Shown here: positions 34,113 to 42,698 of the stretch, in pieces | Layout of the letters: each line of letters opens with the position of its first letter | Numbering within the stretch: position 1 is the stretch's first letter | Origin: Pseudomonas sp. B33.4 | Lineage (GTDB): Bacteria; Pseudomonadota; Gammaproteobacteria; Pseudomonadales; Pseudomonadaceae | NCBI RefSeq assembly: GCF_034555375.1 | Contig: NZ_CP140706.1 | Location: forward strand, 48,501-112,500 | Direction of reading: 5' to 3' | DNA length: 64,000 nucleotides | Made by a program: the position numbers and the translations under genes | Notes under the pieces: model-generated | What the model was told of the DNA's origin: nothing | Databases searched by the model: none | The model's input: the letters and a program-made list of their open reading frames with translations, nothing else

Positions 34113-35420
34113 TTAATGATGTTCGGTTACCTGGCCAAGATCATCAGTGGACGTTGTTTTCATATCGTCGCTGCGTAACTCCGCAACTTCTTTGGCGCTG
34201 ACCGGCGCGCCTTTGTTGCCCCAACTGCCCCGAATGAAACTCACCACATCCGCCACTTCCTGATCCGACAGGCGCCAGGCGAAGCCCGGCATGGTGAACG
34301 TCGATGGTGCGGTGTGCGTCGCCGGCAACGTACCGCCCTTGAGCACGATGTGGATCAGTGAAGTCGGGTCTTCCGATTGCAGCACCGGATTACCCGCCAG
34401 CGCCGGGAACACCCGGGTATAACCGTGGCCATCGGTGCGGTGGCACGCCGCGCAGTTGTCGATGTACACGGCAGCGCCACGCTGACTGTCATCGCCGTTC
34501 CACAGGGCTTTCGCCGCTGTCTCGTCGTACTGATGCGGCTGATCGTTCGGATCAGTGGCCGGCAACGACTTGAGGTAGCGGGCAATTGCGGTCAGGTCGG
34601 CATCGGTCATGTATTGCATGCTGTGGGTGACCACATCACTCATGCCGCCGAACACCGCGCTGCGATCGCTGCGACCGGTCTTTAGGAACTGCACCAGTTG
34701 CTCTTCGCTCCAGCCGCCGAGGCCATCCTTGTGATCGCCGCGCAGGCTTTTGGCGATCCAGCCTTCCAGCGGCGCACTGCCGGCGAGGAAGGTTGTACCG
34801 TCAGCGGCGCTCAGGGATTTCTCCTGCATGGTCAGCGCACGTGGCGTATGGCAGGCGCCGCAATGACCGAGGCCTTCGACCAGATACGCGCCACGATCGA
34901 TCACCGGGTCGGCACTCGTCGCTTGGTAATCCTCGACCTTCGGCGCAAACATCCAGCGCCAGCCCATCAGCGGCCAGCGCATGCTGAGTGGCCACGGAAT
35001 ATCGCTGGCCTTGTTCTCTTGCGCCACCGGTTCGACGCCGTGCATGAAGTACGCGTACAGCGCTTGCATGTCGGTTTCGCTGACACGCGCGTAGGACGGA
35101 TACGGCATCGCCGGGTACAACGTACTACCGTTTTTGGCGACGCCATGGCGTACGGCCTGATCGAAGTCTTCGAAGCTGTATTCGCCGACGCCGGTCTTGT
35201 CCGGAGTGATGTTGGTCGAGTAAATGGTGCCGATCGGGGTTTCCATCGGCAGGCCACCGGCAAACGGTTTGCCGCCCTTGGCGGTGTGGCACGCCACGCA
35301 GTCACCGGCGCGGGCCAGATATTCGCCCTGTTTGATCAGACTTTGATCAACGTCGGCCGCATGAATGGAGGCACTGCCGAGCAGCGCCAGGGTCGCGATA
35401 ACGAGATTTTTCATGGTCAT
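34113..35420 (-). CDS. Triheme cytochrome c subunit of a membrane-bound dehydrogenase
   Basis: 435 residues with a signal peptide (cleavage near SIHAAD). Three c-type heme motifs, CVACH, CGACH and CAACH, at roughly residues 41, 187 and 324, occur in three repeated cytochrome domains. This is the arrangement of the membrane-anchored electron-transfer subunit of gluconate 2-dehydrogenase and related alcohol/sugar dehydrogenases, which pass electrons to ubiquinone. The gene lies six bases after the GMC dehydrogenase gene, and the set of three forms one transcription unit. Confidence 0.93.
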   Translation of the reverse strand: MTMKNLVIATLALLGSASIHAADVDQSLIKQGEYLARAGDCVACHTAKGGKPFAGGLPMETPIGTIYSTNITPDKTGVGEYSFEDFDQAVRHGVAKNGSTLYPAMPYPSYARVSETDMQALYAYFMHGVEPVAQENKASDIPWPLSMRWPLMGWRWMFAPKVEDYQATSADPVIDRGAYLVEGLGHCGACHTPRALTMQEKSLSAADGTTFLAGSAPLEGWIAKSLRGDHKDGLGGWSEEQLVQFLKTGRSDRSAVFGGMSDVVTHSMQYMTDADLTAIARYLKSLPATDPNDQPHQYDETAAKALWNGDDSQRGAAVYIDNCAACHRTDGHGYTRVFPALAGNPVLQSEDPTSLIHIVLKGGTLPATHTAPSTFTMPGFAWRLSDQEVADVVSFIRGSWGNKGAPVSAKEVAELRSDDMKTTSTDDLGQVTEHH

Positions 35421-35426
35421 CGCTCC

Positions 35427-37211
35427 TTAAGCCTGAACCAGCGGGCCGGGGTTTTTCAGGTATTGCTCGCGGATCGCCTTCGCCGACCAATAGGTCAGTG
35501 CCGCAACCAGCCCGGTCGGGTTGTAACCGAGGCCTTGCGGGAACGCCGAGGCGCCCGGAACGAAGACGTTGTGCACGTCCCAGCTCTGCAAGTAGCGGTT
35601 CAGCGCGCTCTTCTTCGGATCGGTGCCCATGATCGCGCCACCGTTGAGGTGGGTGGTCTGGTATGACGCGGTGTTGAAGTGGTCGCCGACTTTCTTGCCG
35701 ATCACCGCGATGGCTTTCGGGCCCATCGCTTCGGCGACCTTGCCCATTTTCTCGACCATGAAGCGGTTCATCTTGATGTCGTTTTCCTGCCAGTCGAAGG
35801 TCATTCGCAGCAACGGCAAACCGTAAGCGTCGCGGTACACCGGATCGAGATCGAGGTAGTTGCCACGGTAGGACTGATGCGCGCCGTGGGCGTCCATCGA
35901 TACCTGGTGGGTGTAGTAATCGGCGGTCGCACGTTTCCAGTCACTGCCCCACGCCGGGGTGCCCGGCGGGTTCGAGGTGCCGGCAATCGGCCGGCTGCCG
36001 GCCTGATTGACCCACATCGGCGAGCCACCGACGAAGCCGTGCGGGCCGTGGTCGAAGTTGTCGGCGTTGAAATCGTCCAGCGCCACACCGTTGCCGCCGG
36101 CGCCGATGAAGTTGTTGGTGTGGGTGTCCTTGTCGAAGAACGCCTTGATGGTCGCCATGTTCTGGTAGGCGAAGTTACGCCCGACCACGCCTTTGCCCGT
36201 GATCGGGTCGTATGGCTTGCCGATCCCGGAGAGCAGCATCAAGCGCACGTTGTGCAACTGAAACGCGCCGAGGATCACCAGATCCGCCGGTTGCTCGATC
36301 TCGCGGCCCTGAGCGTCGATGTAGGTGACGCCAGTGGCTTTGCTTTTCGTACTGTCGAGGTTGATGCGCAGCACGTGGGCGTTGGCGCGCAACTCGAAAT
36401 TCGGCAGCGGTTTCAACGCCGGCAGAATGTTCACGTTTGGCGAAGCCTTGGAATACATGTAGCAGACATAACCGCTGCAGAAACCGCAGAAGTTGCACGG
36501 GCCCATCTGTGCGCCGTAAGGGTTGGTGTACGGCCCGGAGGTGTTTGCCGAAGGCAGGTTGTAGGGTTTGTAACCGACCTCTGTTGCCGCTTTGCCGAAC
36601 AGCTGTGCGGACACGGTGTTCTTCTGCGCTTCCAGCGGGAACGGGTTGGAGCGATCCGGTGCGTACGGGTTGCCGCCCTTGCCCTGACCGACCAATTGAC
36701 CTTTCACCGTCCAGGCCTGACCCGAAGTCCCGAAGACTTTTTCAGCGAAATCGAAGAACGGCTCCAGCTCTTCATAGCTGACGCCGAAGTCCTGGATGGT
36801 CATGTCCTTGGGGATGAAGCTTTTGCCGTAGCGCTCTTCGTAGTGGCTGCGCATGCGCAACTCGATCGGGTCGACCCGAAAGTGCACGCCCGACCAGTGC
36901 AGGCCAGCACCACCGACGCCGTTGCCCGGCAGGAACGCGCCCAACTGGCGGTTCGGCAGAGCAATGTCGTTGACGCTGTGGCGAATGGTCACGGTCTCTT
37001 TGGAGATGTCCTGAAAGAGTTTTTTGCGCACGCTGTAGGTGAGCTCGTCGATCACCTGCGGATAGTTGCCGTCGGGGTAGGTGTCCTGCATCGGCCCGCG
37101 CTCCAGCGCCAGCACGTTAAGACCCGCTTCGGTCAGCTCCTTGGCCATGATCGCGCCCGTCCAGCCGAAACCGACGATGACTGCGTCAACCTTCTTCATT
37201 ACCGTTGCCAT
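35427..37211 (-). CDS. GMC-type FAD dehydrogenase, large subunit (gluconate 2-dehydrogenase-like)
   Basis: 594 residues from the ATG at 37211 (MATVMKKVDAVIVGFG); the frame is open 22 codons further upstream, overlapping the small subunit. Domains: an N-terminal FAD-binding Rossmann segment (VIVGFGWTGAIMAKEL), a GGAGLHWSG flavin loop, and a C-terminal GMC signature with THLNGGAIMG and GYNPTGLVAAL. The segment CNFCGFCSGYVC near residue 225 has four closely spaced Cys, resembling the iron-sulfur site found in FAD-dependent sugar dehydrogenases. It oxidises a sugar or sugar acid in the periplasm; gluconate is the likely substrate but is not proven. No signal peptide is present, so it is probably exported with the Tat-signal-bearing small subunit. 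Confidence 0.9.
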   Translation of the reverse strand: MATVMKKVDAVIVGFGWTGAIMAKELTEAGLNVLALERGPMQDTYPDGNYPQVIDELTYSVRKKLFQDISKETVTIRHSVNDIALPNRQLGAFLPGNGVGGAGLHWSGVHFRVDPIELRMRSHYEERYGKSFIPKDMTIQDFGVSYEELEPFFDFAEKVFGTSGQAWTVKGQLVGQGKGGNPYAPDRSNPFPLEAQKNTVSAQLFGKAATEVGYKPYNLPSANTSGPYTNPYGAQMGPCNFCGFCSGYVCYMYSKASPNVNILPALKPLPNFELRANAHVLRINLDSTKSKATGVTYIDAQGREIEQPADLVILGAFQLHNVRLMLLSGIGKPYDPITGKGVVGRNFAYQNMATIKAFFDKDTHTNNFIGAGGNGVALDDFNADNFDHGPHGFVGGSPMWVNQAGSRPIAGTSNPPGTPAWGSDWKRATADYYTHQVSMDAHGAHQSYRGNYLDLDPVYRDAYGLPLLRMTFDWQENDIKMNRFMVEKMGKVAEAMGPKAIAVIGKKVGDHFNTASYQTTHLNGGAIMGTDPKKSALNRYLQSWDVHNVFVPGASAFPQGLGYNPTGLVAALTYWSAKAIREQYLKNPGPLVQA

Positions 37212-37213
37212 GC

Positions 37214-37960
37214 TTACGCCCTCTCGCCGCGAATCGAAACTGCCGGGAAGGGGTATTGCTCGTTGCGTTCCACCCAATCCATGAAATCGGCGCGGGCGCC
37301 GGGGAAGCCGATCATGGTCCAGCCGACCATGCCTTTGTTGCCACCGTGGATCGGGTCGCAGAAGAACCCTTCCTTGGTGTTTTGCAGCAGCAGGTTGAAG
37401 AAAATCTTCGCCGGAACCGCGTCGAATTGCGGTTTGCCGGCTTCGAGTTGCTTGAGCAAATCGTCTCGGGTAGCGCTGTCTTGCTCAGCAAATACTTTAC
37501 CGTTGAGGGATTTTGCCCACTGATCCGTGGCGGCGATGCCGAGGCGATAGATCTCTTTGGGCACCAGTTTGCTCTGCCAACCCATCTCGGGTGCGGCGTC
37601 GGCATTGAACGGGCCTTGCATGTACCAAAGGGCACCGGCGGCGTACGGCGTGTTCATCTGCCGGTCGATGTATTCCGGCACGCCGGCTTCGAGCGCACCC
37701 GGGCCTTGGGCATCGTTGGGGATCAACTGCGCGACGGCGGCATTGATGAACGCCCATTCTTCGGCGGTGAAGTAGTTCGGCTGATACACGCCGGCTTCAG
37801 CGCGAGCGGGTTGCGCGACCGGTGCCGCAGGCGCGGCTTCGGGTGCTGCTTGCAGGACGCTGCTGCCCAGGCTGGTGCCAGCCAGGGTGACCACCGGAAT
37901 CAGGGTCAGGGATTTGCGCAAAAACTCACGCCGCGGGTTGTCTCGATCTTCATCAGACAT
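37214..37960 (-). CDS. Gluconate 2-dehydrogenase subunit 3-like (gamma) protein with Tat signal
   Basis: 248 residues from the ATG at 37960. A twin-arginine export signal RREFLRKS at about residue 10 is followed by a hydrophobic stretch and ends near SVLQAA. The mature domain matches the gluconate_2-dh3 family (FTAEEWAFINAAVAQLIP, GVPEYIDRQMNT, FFCDPIHGGNKGMVGW). The Tat signal fits hitch-hiker export of the signal-less flavin subunit encoded two bases downstream. An alternative start five codons up has GAGG in the wrong place, so the inner start is preferred. Confidence 0.9.
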   Translation of the reverse strand: MSDEDRDNPRREFLRKSLTLIPVVTLAGTSLGSSVLQAAPEAAPAAPVAQPARAEAGVYQPNYFTAEEWAFINAAVAQLIPNDAQGPGALEAGVPEYIDRQMNTPYAAGALWYMQGPFNADAAPEMGWQSKLVPKEIYRLGIAATDQWAKSLNGKVFAEQDSATRDDLLKQLEAGKPQFDAVPAKIFFNLLLQNTKEGFFCDPIHGGNKGMVGWTMIGFPGARADFMDWVERNEQYPFPAVSIRGERA

Positions 37961-38263
37961 GGGGGTGCACCTCATCAGGCATTAGGGGACAGCCGTTTCT
38001 GCGAACGGCTTGAGGATTTTTCGTTGAGACGGATCCGGTCTGCCCCCAAAAATGGGGACGCGTCTGCAACATGATGTGACAAATGGTAGCAGGCTAAGCT
38101 TCCGGATGAACCGATTCAGCGGAAAAAAGACCGGTTTTCTTAACTGCAATGGTTGAAAGCGTGTGGATTCACGATTCTTTGACAGGCGCCTCACAGGGCT
38201 TTGACCGCGTAACGCCGAAGCTGCGTTTCCCTCATTGATGAATCCCGAAACGGTCACCCCAGC
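37961..38263. other. Intergenic region upstream of the dehydrogenase operon (303 bases)
   Basis: This divergent gap carries the leftward promoter of the dehydrogenase operon and the rightward promoter of the phosphatase gene. A small hairpin AGCCGTTT..GAACGGCT lies near 37990. A TTGACA occurs near 38178 without a well-spaced -10. No gene is seen. Confidence 0.5.
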
Positions 38264-38908
38264 ATGTCCCGAGTGCGTTTTTTCCCTGCTTTGTGTTTAT
38301 CGTTTCTAGCGCTGTTGTACTGGCTGCCGGCCCACGCTGCGACGCCAGCGACAGCCCGGCCCACTGATTGGGCGCAACCGGTCGAAGTGCAATACAACCT
38401 GTTCCAGATGTCGCCGACGCTCTATCGCAGCGCCTTGCCCGATGGCGGCGCAGTACCTTTGCTGAAAAATCTCAAAGTCGCCACGGTGATCGACTTCCTT
38501 CCGGAAGCGGACAGCAGCTGGTTGTCCGAACCGGGCATCAACCAAGTGCAATTGCCTTACCGCACCAACCATGTCGATGACGCCGATGTGCTCAAGACAC
38601 TGCGCGCGATTCAGTCCGCCGAAGCCAACGGTCCGGTGTTGATGCATTGCAAACACGGCTCCGACCGCACCGGCCTGATGGCTGCGATGTATCGGGTGGT
38701 GGTGCAGGGCTGGAGCAAAGAAGATGCCTTGAGCGAGATGACCCAGGGTGGTTTTGGTGAGAGTGGGCACTTTCGCGACAGCGTGCGTTACGTGATGCAG
38801 GCCGATGTCGACAAGCTGCGCACGGCGCTGGCCAATGGTGATTGCAGCACCAGCGCGTTCGCTACCTGCTCGATGAAAAGCTGGTTTCAGTCGGTCAATC
38901 TGAAGTAG
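38264..38908 (+). CDS. Secreted dual-specificity/tyrosine phosphatase-like protein
   Basis: 214 residues with a signal peptide (ALLYWLPAHA|AT). The signature HCKHGSDRTG at about residue 128 is the phosphatase P-loop HC-x5-R-T/S, with the catalytic Cys and Arg intact. The upstream TVIDFLPEADSSW resembles the general-acid region. It is likely periplasmic; targets (phosphoproteins, phosphoinositides or polyphosphates) are unknown. A strong bidirectional terminator at 38914-38943 separates it from the yheV-like gene. Confidence 0.85.
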   Translation: MSRVRFFPALCLSFLALLYWLPAHAATPATARPTDWAQPVEVQYNLFQMSPTLYRSALPDGGAVPLLKNLKVATVIDFLPEADSSWLSEPGINQVQLPYRTNHVDDADVLKTLRAIQSAEANGPVLMHCKHGSDRTGLMAAMYRVVVQGWSKEDALSEMTQGGFGESGHFRDSVRYVMQADVDKLRTALANGDCSTSAFATCSMKSWFQSVNLK

Positions 38909-38913
38909 TCGCG

Positions 38914-38943
38914 ACCTTCCACGACATTGCGTCGTGGAAGGTT
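38914..38943. terminator. Bidirectional terminator
   Basis: CCTTCCACGAC pairs perfectly with GTCGTGGAAGG around a 5-base loop and is followed by TTTT. It serves the convergent phosphatase and yheV-like genes. Confidence 0.85.
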
Positions 38944-38955
38944 TTCAGCAACGAC

Positions 38956-39243
38956 TCAGTCTTCGGACTTTTTCTTCAGCTTCGGATTCGGGAAGAACTG
39001 CACTGCCTGCACGGTTTTGTCTGGTGCAGGTTTGTTCAGCGCGCTGGTGTTGACCCGCGTGCCCAGCTCTTTCGGCACCGACAGCCCTTGCTCGTTGAGC
39101 GTGTCGGAGTAACCGCAAGCCACACACTCACGATGCGGCACGCTGTCTTCGTTCCACATCATCAACTTGTCCGGCTCGCTGCATGCCGGGCACACAGCCC
39201 CGGCGATAAAGCGTTTCTTGGTAATCACAGGCGCCTCACTCAT
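38956..39243 (-). CDS. yheV: YheV family zinc-ribbon protein
   Basis: 95 residues. Two CxxC pairs (CPACSEPDKL near residue 18 and CVACGYSD near 41) form a zinc ribbon, followed by a charged, low-complexity C-terminal tail. The family (DUF2387) has no established function. Its start overlaps the stop of prlC by 4 bases, the usual arrangement in pseudomonads, so the two are translationally coupled. Confidence 0.88.
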   Translation of the reverse strand: MSEAPVITKKRFIAGAVCPACSEPDKLMMWNEDSVPHRECVACGYSDTLNEQGLSVPKELGTRVNTSALNKPAPDKTVQAVQFFPNPKLKKKSED

Positions 39244-41291
39244 GCTGCCGCGTCCTCACCCAGGCCGCTGTGGCGCAACAGTGCGTCAATCGACGGCTCA
39301 CGGCCACGGAAGTCGACGAACAGCACCATCGGTGCCTGCGAACCGCCGCGCGCCAGAATCGCTTCACGGAAGGCGCGACCGGTTTCTGCGTTGAGCACGC
39401 CGTCTTCTTCGAATTTCGAGAAGGCATCGGCCGACAGCACTTCAGCCCACTTGTAGCTGTAGTAACCCGCCGCGTAACCGCCGGCGAAGATGTGCGCGAA
39501 GCTGTTGGGGAAGCGGTTGTAGGCCGGTGGGCGCATGACAGAAACTTCGTCACGCACGCCTTCGAGCACCTGCGCAACGCTGCGACCATCACCGTGGGTG
39601 GCGTGCAGTTCGAAGTCGAACAGCGAGAACTCCAGCTGACGGACCATCATCAGGCCGGACTGGAAGTTTTTCGCCGCGAGCATTTTTTCCAGCAGGTCCT
39701 GCGGCAGCGGCTCGCCGCTTTCGTAATGACCGGAAATCAGCGCGAGACCTTCCGGTTCCCAGCACCAGTTTTCCATGAATTGGCTTGGCAGCTCGACCGC
39801 GTCCCACGCCACGCCGTTGATGCCGGAAACACCGGCGTGATCAACGCGGGTCAGCAGGTGATGCAGGCCATGACCGAACTCGTGGAACAGCGTGGTCACT
39901 TCATCGTGGGTCAGCAGCGCAGGCTTGCCGCTGTCGGCCGGGGTGAAGTTGCACACCAGATTGGCCACCGGGCTTTGCAGCACGCCGTCGACGGTGCGGC
40001 GACGGTCACGGGCGCCGTCCATCCAGGCACCGCCACGCTTGTTGGCGCGGGCGTAGAGGTCGAAGAAGAAGCGGCCGACGTGCTGGCCGTTTTCCTGGAT
40101 CTCGAACAGGCGAACGTCCGAGTGCCAGGTGTCGAAGCCTTTCTGTTCGGCGATTTCGATGCCGTACAGACGCTGAACAATGGCAAACAGACCGCCCAGC
40201 ACTTTGTCGATCGGAAAGTAGGCGCGCAGGGTTTCCTGAGCAACGCTGTAACGTTGTTCACGCAGCTTCTCGCCGTAGAAACCGCTGTCCCAGCTTTGCA
40301 GATCGGCGCAGCCCTGTTCGGCGGCGTAAGCGCGCAGCTGTTGCAGATCCTGGGCGGCGAACGGCTTGCTGCGCTTGGCCAGATCACGGAGGAAGCTCAG
40401 CACCTGATCGCTGGATTCAGCCATTTTCGTGGCCAGGCTAAGCTCGGAGAAGCTGGCAAAGCCCAACAGTCTGGCCAGTTCCCGACGCAGGTCGAGGATC
40501 TCTTCCATCACCGGGCCGTTGTCGTTCTGGCCGGCGTTCGGGCCTTGATCCGAGGCGCGGGTGCAGTAGGCGGCGTAGACTTCTTCACGCAGTGTGCGGT
40601 CTTGCGCGTAGGTCATCACCGCGTAGTAGCTCGGGAATTCCAGAGTGATCAGCCAGCCATCGAGGCCTTTGGCCTGTGCGGCGGCCGCCATTTGCGCCTT
40701 GGCCGAGTCGGTCAGGCCGGCGAGGTCGGCTTCGTCGCTGACGTGTTTGGTCCACGCCTGAGTGGCGTCGAGCAGTTGATTGGAGAAGCGGCTGCCCAGC
40801 TCGGACAGTTTGCTTTGCACTTCGGCGTAGCGTTTCTGTTCGGCTTCCGGCAAGTCGATACCCGACAGACGGAAGTCGCGCAGGGCGTGTTCCAGAATAG
40901 TCTTTTGCGCCACGTCGAAACCGCCGGCTTCCGGGCTGTTGGCCAGTGCTTCATAAGCCTGGAACAGCTCGCGGTTCTGGCCCATCTCGGTGGAGTAGGC
41001 GCTCAAGGCTGGCAGGCACGACTCGTAGGCTTCGCGCAGTTCGGCACTGTTGCACACGGCATTGAGGTGGCTGACCGGGCTCCAGGCAGCGCCGAGGCGA
41101 TCATTGAGTTCGTCCATCGCCAATACCAGGCCGGCCCAGGTCGGGTTCTGAACCTGAGTCTTGAGGATTTCGGCAATGGCGGCGCGGTTGTCGGCCAGGA
41201 TCGTTTCGATGGCGGGCAGGACGTGTTCGGCACGGATCGTGGAGAACGGTGGCAGGTCATAGGACTGCAGCAGAGGGTTGTTCACGCTCAC
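39240..41291 (-). CDS. prlC: Oligopeptidase A (M3 family)
   Basis: 683 residues if started at the GTG at 41291 (MSVNNPLLQSYD in the usual annotation); a GTG three codons further is in frame. The M3 zinc motif TLFHEFGHGLHHLL is present, with the third zinc ligand Glu about 25 residues on in GVAWDAVELPSQFMENW. It degrades short peptides such as cleaved signal peptides in the cytoplasm. It is divergent from the gamma-carbonic anhydrase gene and coupled to yheV. Confidence 0.96.
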   Translation of the reverse strand: MSVNNPLLQSYDLPPFSTIRAEHVLPAIETILADNRAAIAEILKTQVQNPTWAGLVLAMDELNDRLGAAWSPVSHLNAVCNSAELREAYESCLPALSAYSTEMGQNRELFQAYEALANSPEAGGFDVAQKTILEHALRDFRLSGIDLPEAEQKRYAEVQSKLSELGSRFSNQLLDATQAWTKHVSDEADLAGLTDSAKAQMAAAAQAKGLDGWLITLEFPSYYAVMTYAQDRTLREEVYAAYCTRASDQGPNAGQNDNGPVMEEILDLRRELARLLGFASFSELSLATKMAESSDQVLSFLRDLAKRSKPFAAQDLQQLRAYAAEQGCADLQSWDSGFYGEKLREQRYSVAQETLRAYFPIDKVLGGLFAIVQRLYGIEIAEQKGFDTWHSDVRLFEIQENGQHVGRFFFDLYARANKRGGAWMDGARDRRRTVDGVLQSPVANLVCNFTPADSGKPALLTHDEVTTLFHEFGHGLHHLLTRVDHAGVSGINGVAWDAVELPSQFMENWCWEPEGLALISGHYESGEPLPQDLLEKMLAAKNFQSGLMMVRQLEFSLFDFELHATHGDGRSVAQVLEGVRDEVSVMRPPAYNRFPNSFAHIFAGGYAAGYYSYKWAEVLSADAFSKFEEDGVLNAETGRAFREAILARGGSQAPMVLFVDFRGREPSIDALLRHSGLGEDAAA

Positions 41292-41379
41292 GGTTGGCAC
41301 CTTGGCTGGGGAAACATTGCCCCATCTTAATTACAATCGGCATTCACCGCAGCTATCGGCGACAGAGAGAGAAATTATC

Positions 41380-41925
41380 GTGTCCGTTCGCAAGTACCAG
41401 AATCACACCCCGCGCTTGAGCAAAGGCGCGTTTGTCGACGGCTCGGCGGTGGTTATCGGCGACGTCGAAATCGGCGAAGACAGCTCCGTATGGCCGCTGA
41501 CCGTGATCCGCGGCGACATGCACCGCATTCGCATCGGTGCGCGCACCAGCGTGCAAGACGGCTGCGTGCTGCACATCACCCACGCCGGCCCGTTCAACCC
41601 GGACGGTTTCCCGCTGCTGATCGGCGATGACGTGACCATCGCCCACAAAGTCATGTTGCACGGCTGCAGCGTTGGCAGTCGCGTGTTGATCGGCATGGGC
41701 AGCATTGTCATGGACGGTGCGGTGGTCGAGGACGATGTGATCATCGGCGCCGGCAGCCTGGTGCCGCCGGGCAAGCGTCTTCAAAGTGGCTTCCTCTATG
41801 TGGGTAGCCCGGTGAAGCAGGTGCGTCCGCTCACCGACAAGGAAAAAGCCTTCTTCACCTACAGCGCGGCGAACTACGTGAAACTCAAGGATCTGCATCT
41901 GGCCGAAGGCTACGACACACTCTGA
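41380..41925 (+). CDS. Gamma-class carbonic anhydrase-like hexapeptide protein (YrdA type)
   Basis: 181 residues from the GTG at 41380, with a GAGAGA purine run upstream. Left-handed beta-helix hexapeptide repeats run through VIGDVEIGEDSSVWPLTVIRGD, MHRIRIGARTSVQDG and VTIAHKVMLHGCSVG. The zinc ligands of gamma-carbonic anhydrases fit the histidines in HITHAG and AHKVMLHG. Proteins of this type are widespread and often lack proven activity. With the beta enzyme at 31492 the window encodes two candidate carbonic anhydrases. Confidence 0.88.
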   Translation: MSVRKYQNHTPRLSKGAFVDGSAVVIGDVEIGEDSSVWPLTVIRGDMHRIRIGARTSVQDGCVLHITHAGPFNPDGFPLLIGDDVTIAHKVMLHGCSVGSRVLIGMGSIVMDGAVVEDDVIIGAGSLVPPGKRLQSGFLYVGSPVKQVRPLTDKEKAFFTYSAANYVKLKDLHLAEGYDTL

Positions 41926-41954
41926 ATCGAATTTGCGACTGCTCAGGACTTCCC

Positions 41955-42605
41955 ATGCATTACCAAACCGTACTGTTCGACCTCGATGGCACCCTGACCG
42001 ACCCGCGGGAGGGCATCACCCGATCCATCCAGTTTGCCCTCGCCAAACTCGGTATTGATGAGCCAGACCTGACCAAACTCGAACACTTCATCGGCCCGCC
42101 GCTGTTGCAGGCGTTCATGCAGTTCTACGATTTTGATGAAGCCAAGGCATGGCAGGCGGTGAATTTCTATCGCGAGCGTTTCAAGGTCACCGGCCTGTAT
42201 GAAAACCGTATGTTCGACGGCGTTACGCCGTTGCTGGAAACCTTGAGCGGGCAAGGGCGGCAGCTGTATATCGCCACTTCGAAGCCGTGGGAATTTGCCC
42301 GCGAGATTGCCCGGCATTTTGATTTCGCCCGGCATTTCAAGGTGATCTACGGCAGCGAGCTGGATGGCACGCGGACCAACAAGGTCGAGTTGATTGCGCA
42401 TCTGATGAAAGAAGAAGGGCTGGATCCGGCGAACACGCTGATGATCGGCGATCGCAAGCATGACCTGATCGGGGCGCGCAGCAACGGGCTGGATGCGGCG
42501 GCGGTCGGTTATGGGTTTGGCAGTTTTGAAGAGTTGAATGCCGAGGCGCCGGCTTATCACTTTGAAACGCTGGACGCGTTGCATCAGGCGTTTCTGCGGC
42601 GCTGA
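41955..42605 (+). CDS. HAD-superfamily phosphatase (phosphoglycolate phosphatase-like)
   Basis: 216 residues. HAD motif I FDLDGTLTD (nucleophile Asp8 or Asp10 region), motif II in YIATSKPW, and motif III/IV in TNKVELI and MIGDRKHDLIGARSNG. The helical cap between residues 15 and 80 fits the phosphoglycolate phosphatase/Gph branch. Exact substrate is uncertain. It follows the gamma-carbonic anhydrase gene after 29 bases and probably shares its transcript. An inverted REP pair follows. Confidence 0.9.
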   Translation: MHYQTVLFDLDGTLTDPREGITRSIQFALAKLGIDEPDLTKLEHFIGPPLLQAFMQFYDFDEAKAWQAVNFYRERFKVTGLYENRMFDGVTPLLETLSGQGRQLYIATSKPWEFAREIARHFDFARHFKVIYGSELDGTRTNKVELIAHLMKEEGLDPANTLMIGDRKHDLIGARSNGLDAAAVGYGFGSFEELNAEAPAYHFETLDALHQAFLRR

Positions 42606-42614
42606 TGAAATAGC

Positions 42615-42691
42615 TTTCGCGAGCAGGCTCGCTCCCACACTGGATTTGTATACGGCGCAAATCCCCTGTGGGAGCGAGCCTGCTCGCGAAG
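42615..42691. repeat. Inverted REP pair
   Basis: Arms TTCGCGAGCAGGCTCGCTCC (from 42615) and GGGAGCGAGCCTGCTCGCGAA (to 42691) are reverse complements about 25 bases apart. They lie between convergent genes. Confidence 0.9.
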
Positions 42692-42698
42692 GGGCCTG

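Noticed and set aside
35679..37523. 614-codon plus-strand ORF opposite the GMC dehydrogenase gene
   Set aside because: Shadow of a real gene whose FAD and GMC motifs are intact; the antisense protein has no recognisable family.
39270..41330. 686-codon plus-strand ORF opposite prlC
   Set aside because: Shadow of prlC, which has an intact HEFGH site; no RBS and low-complexity translation.
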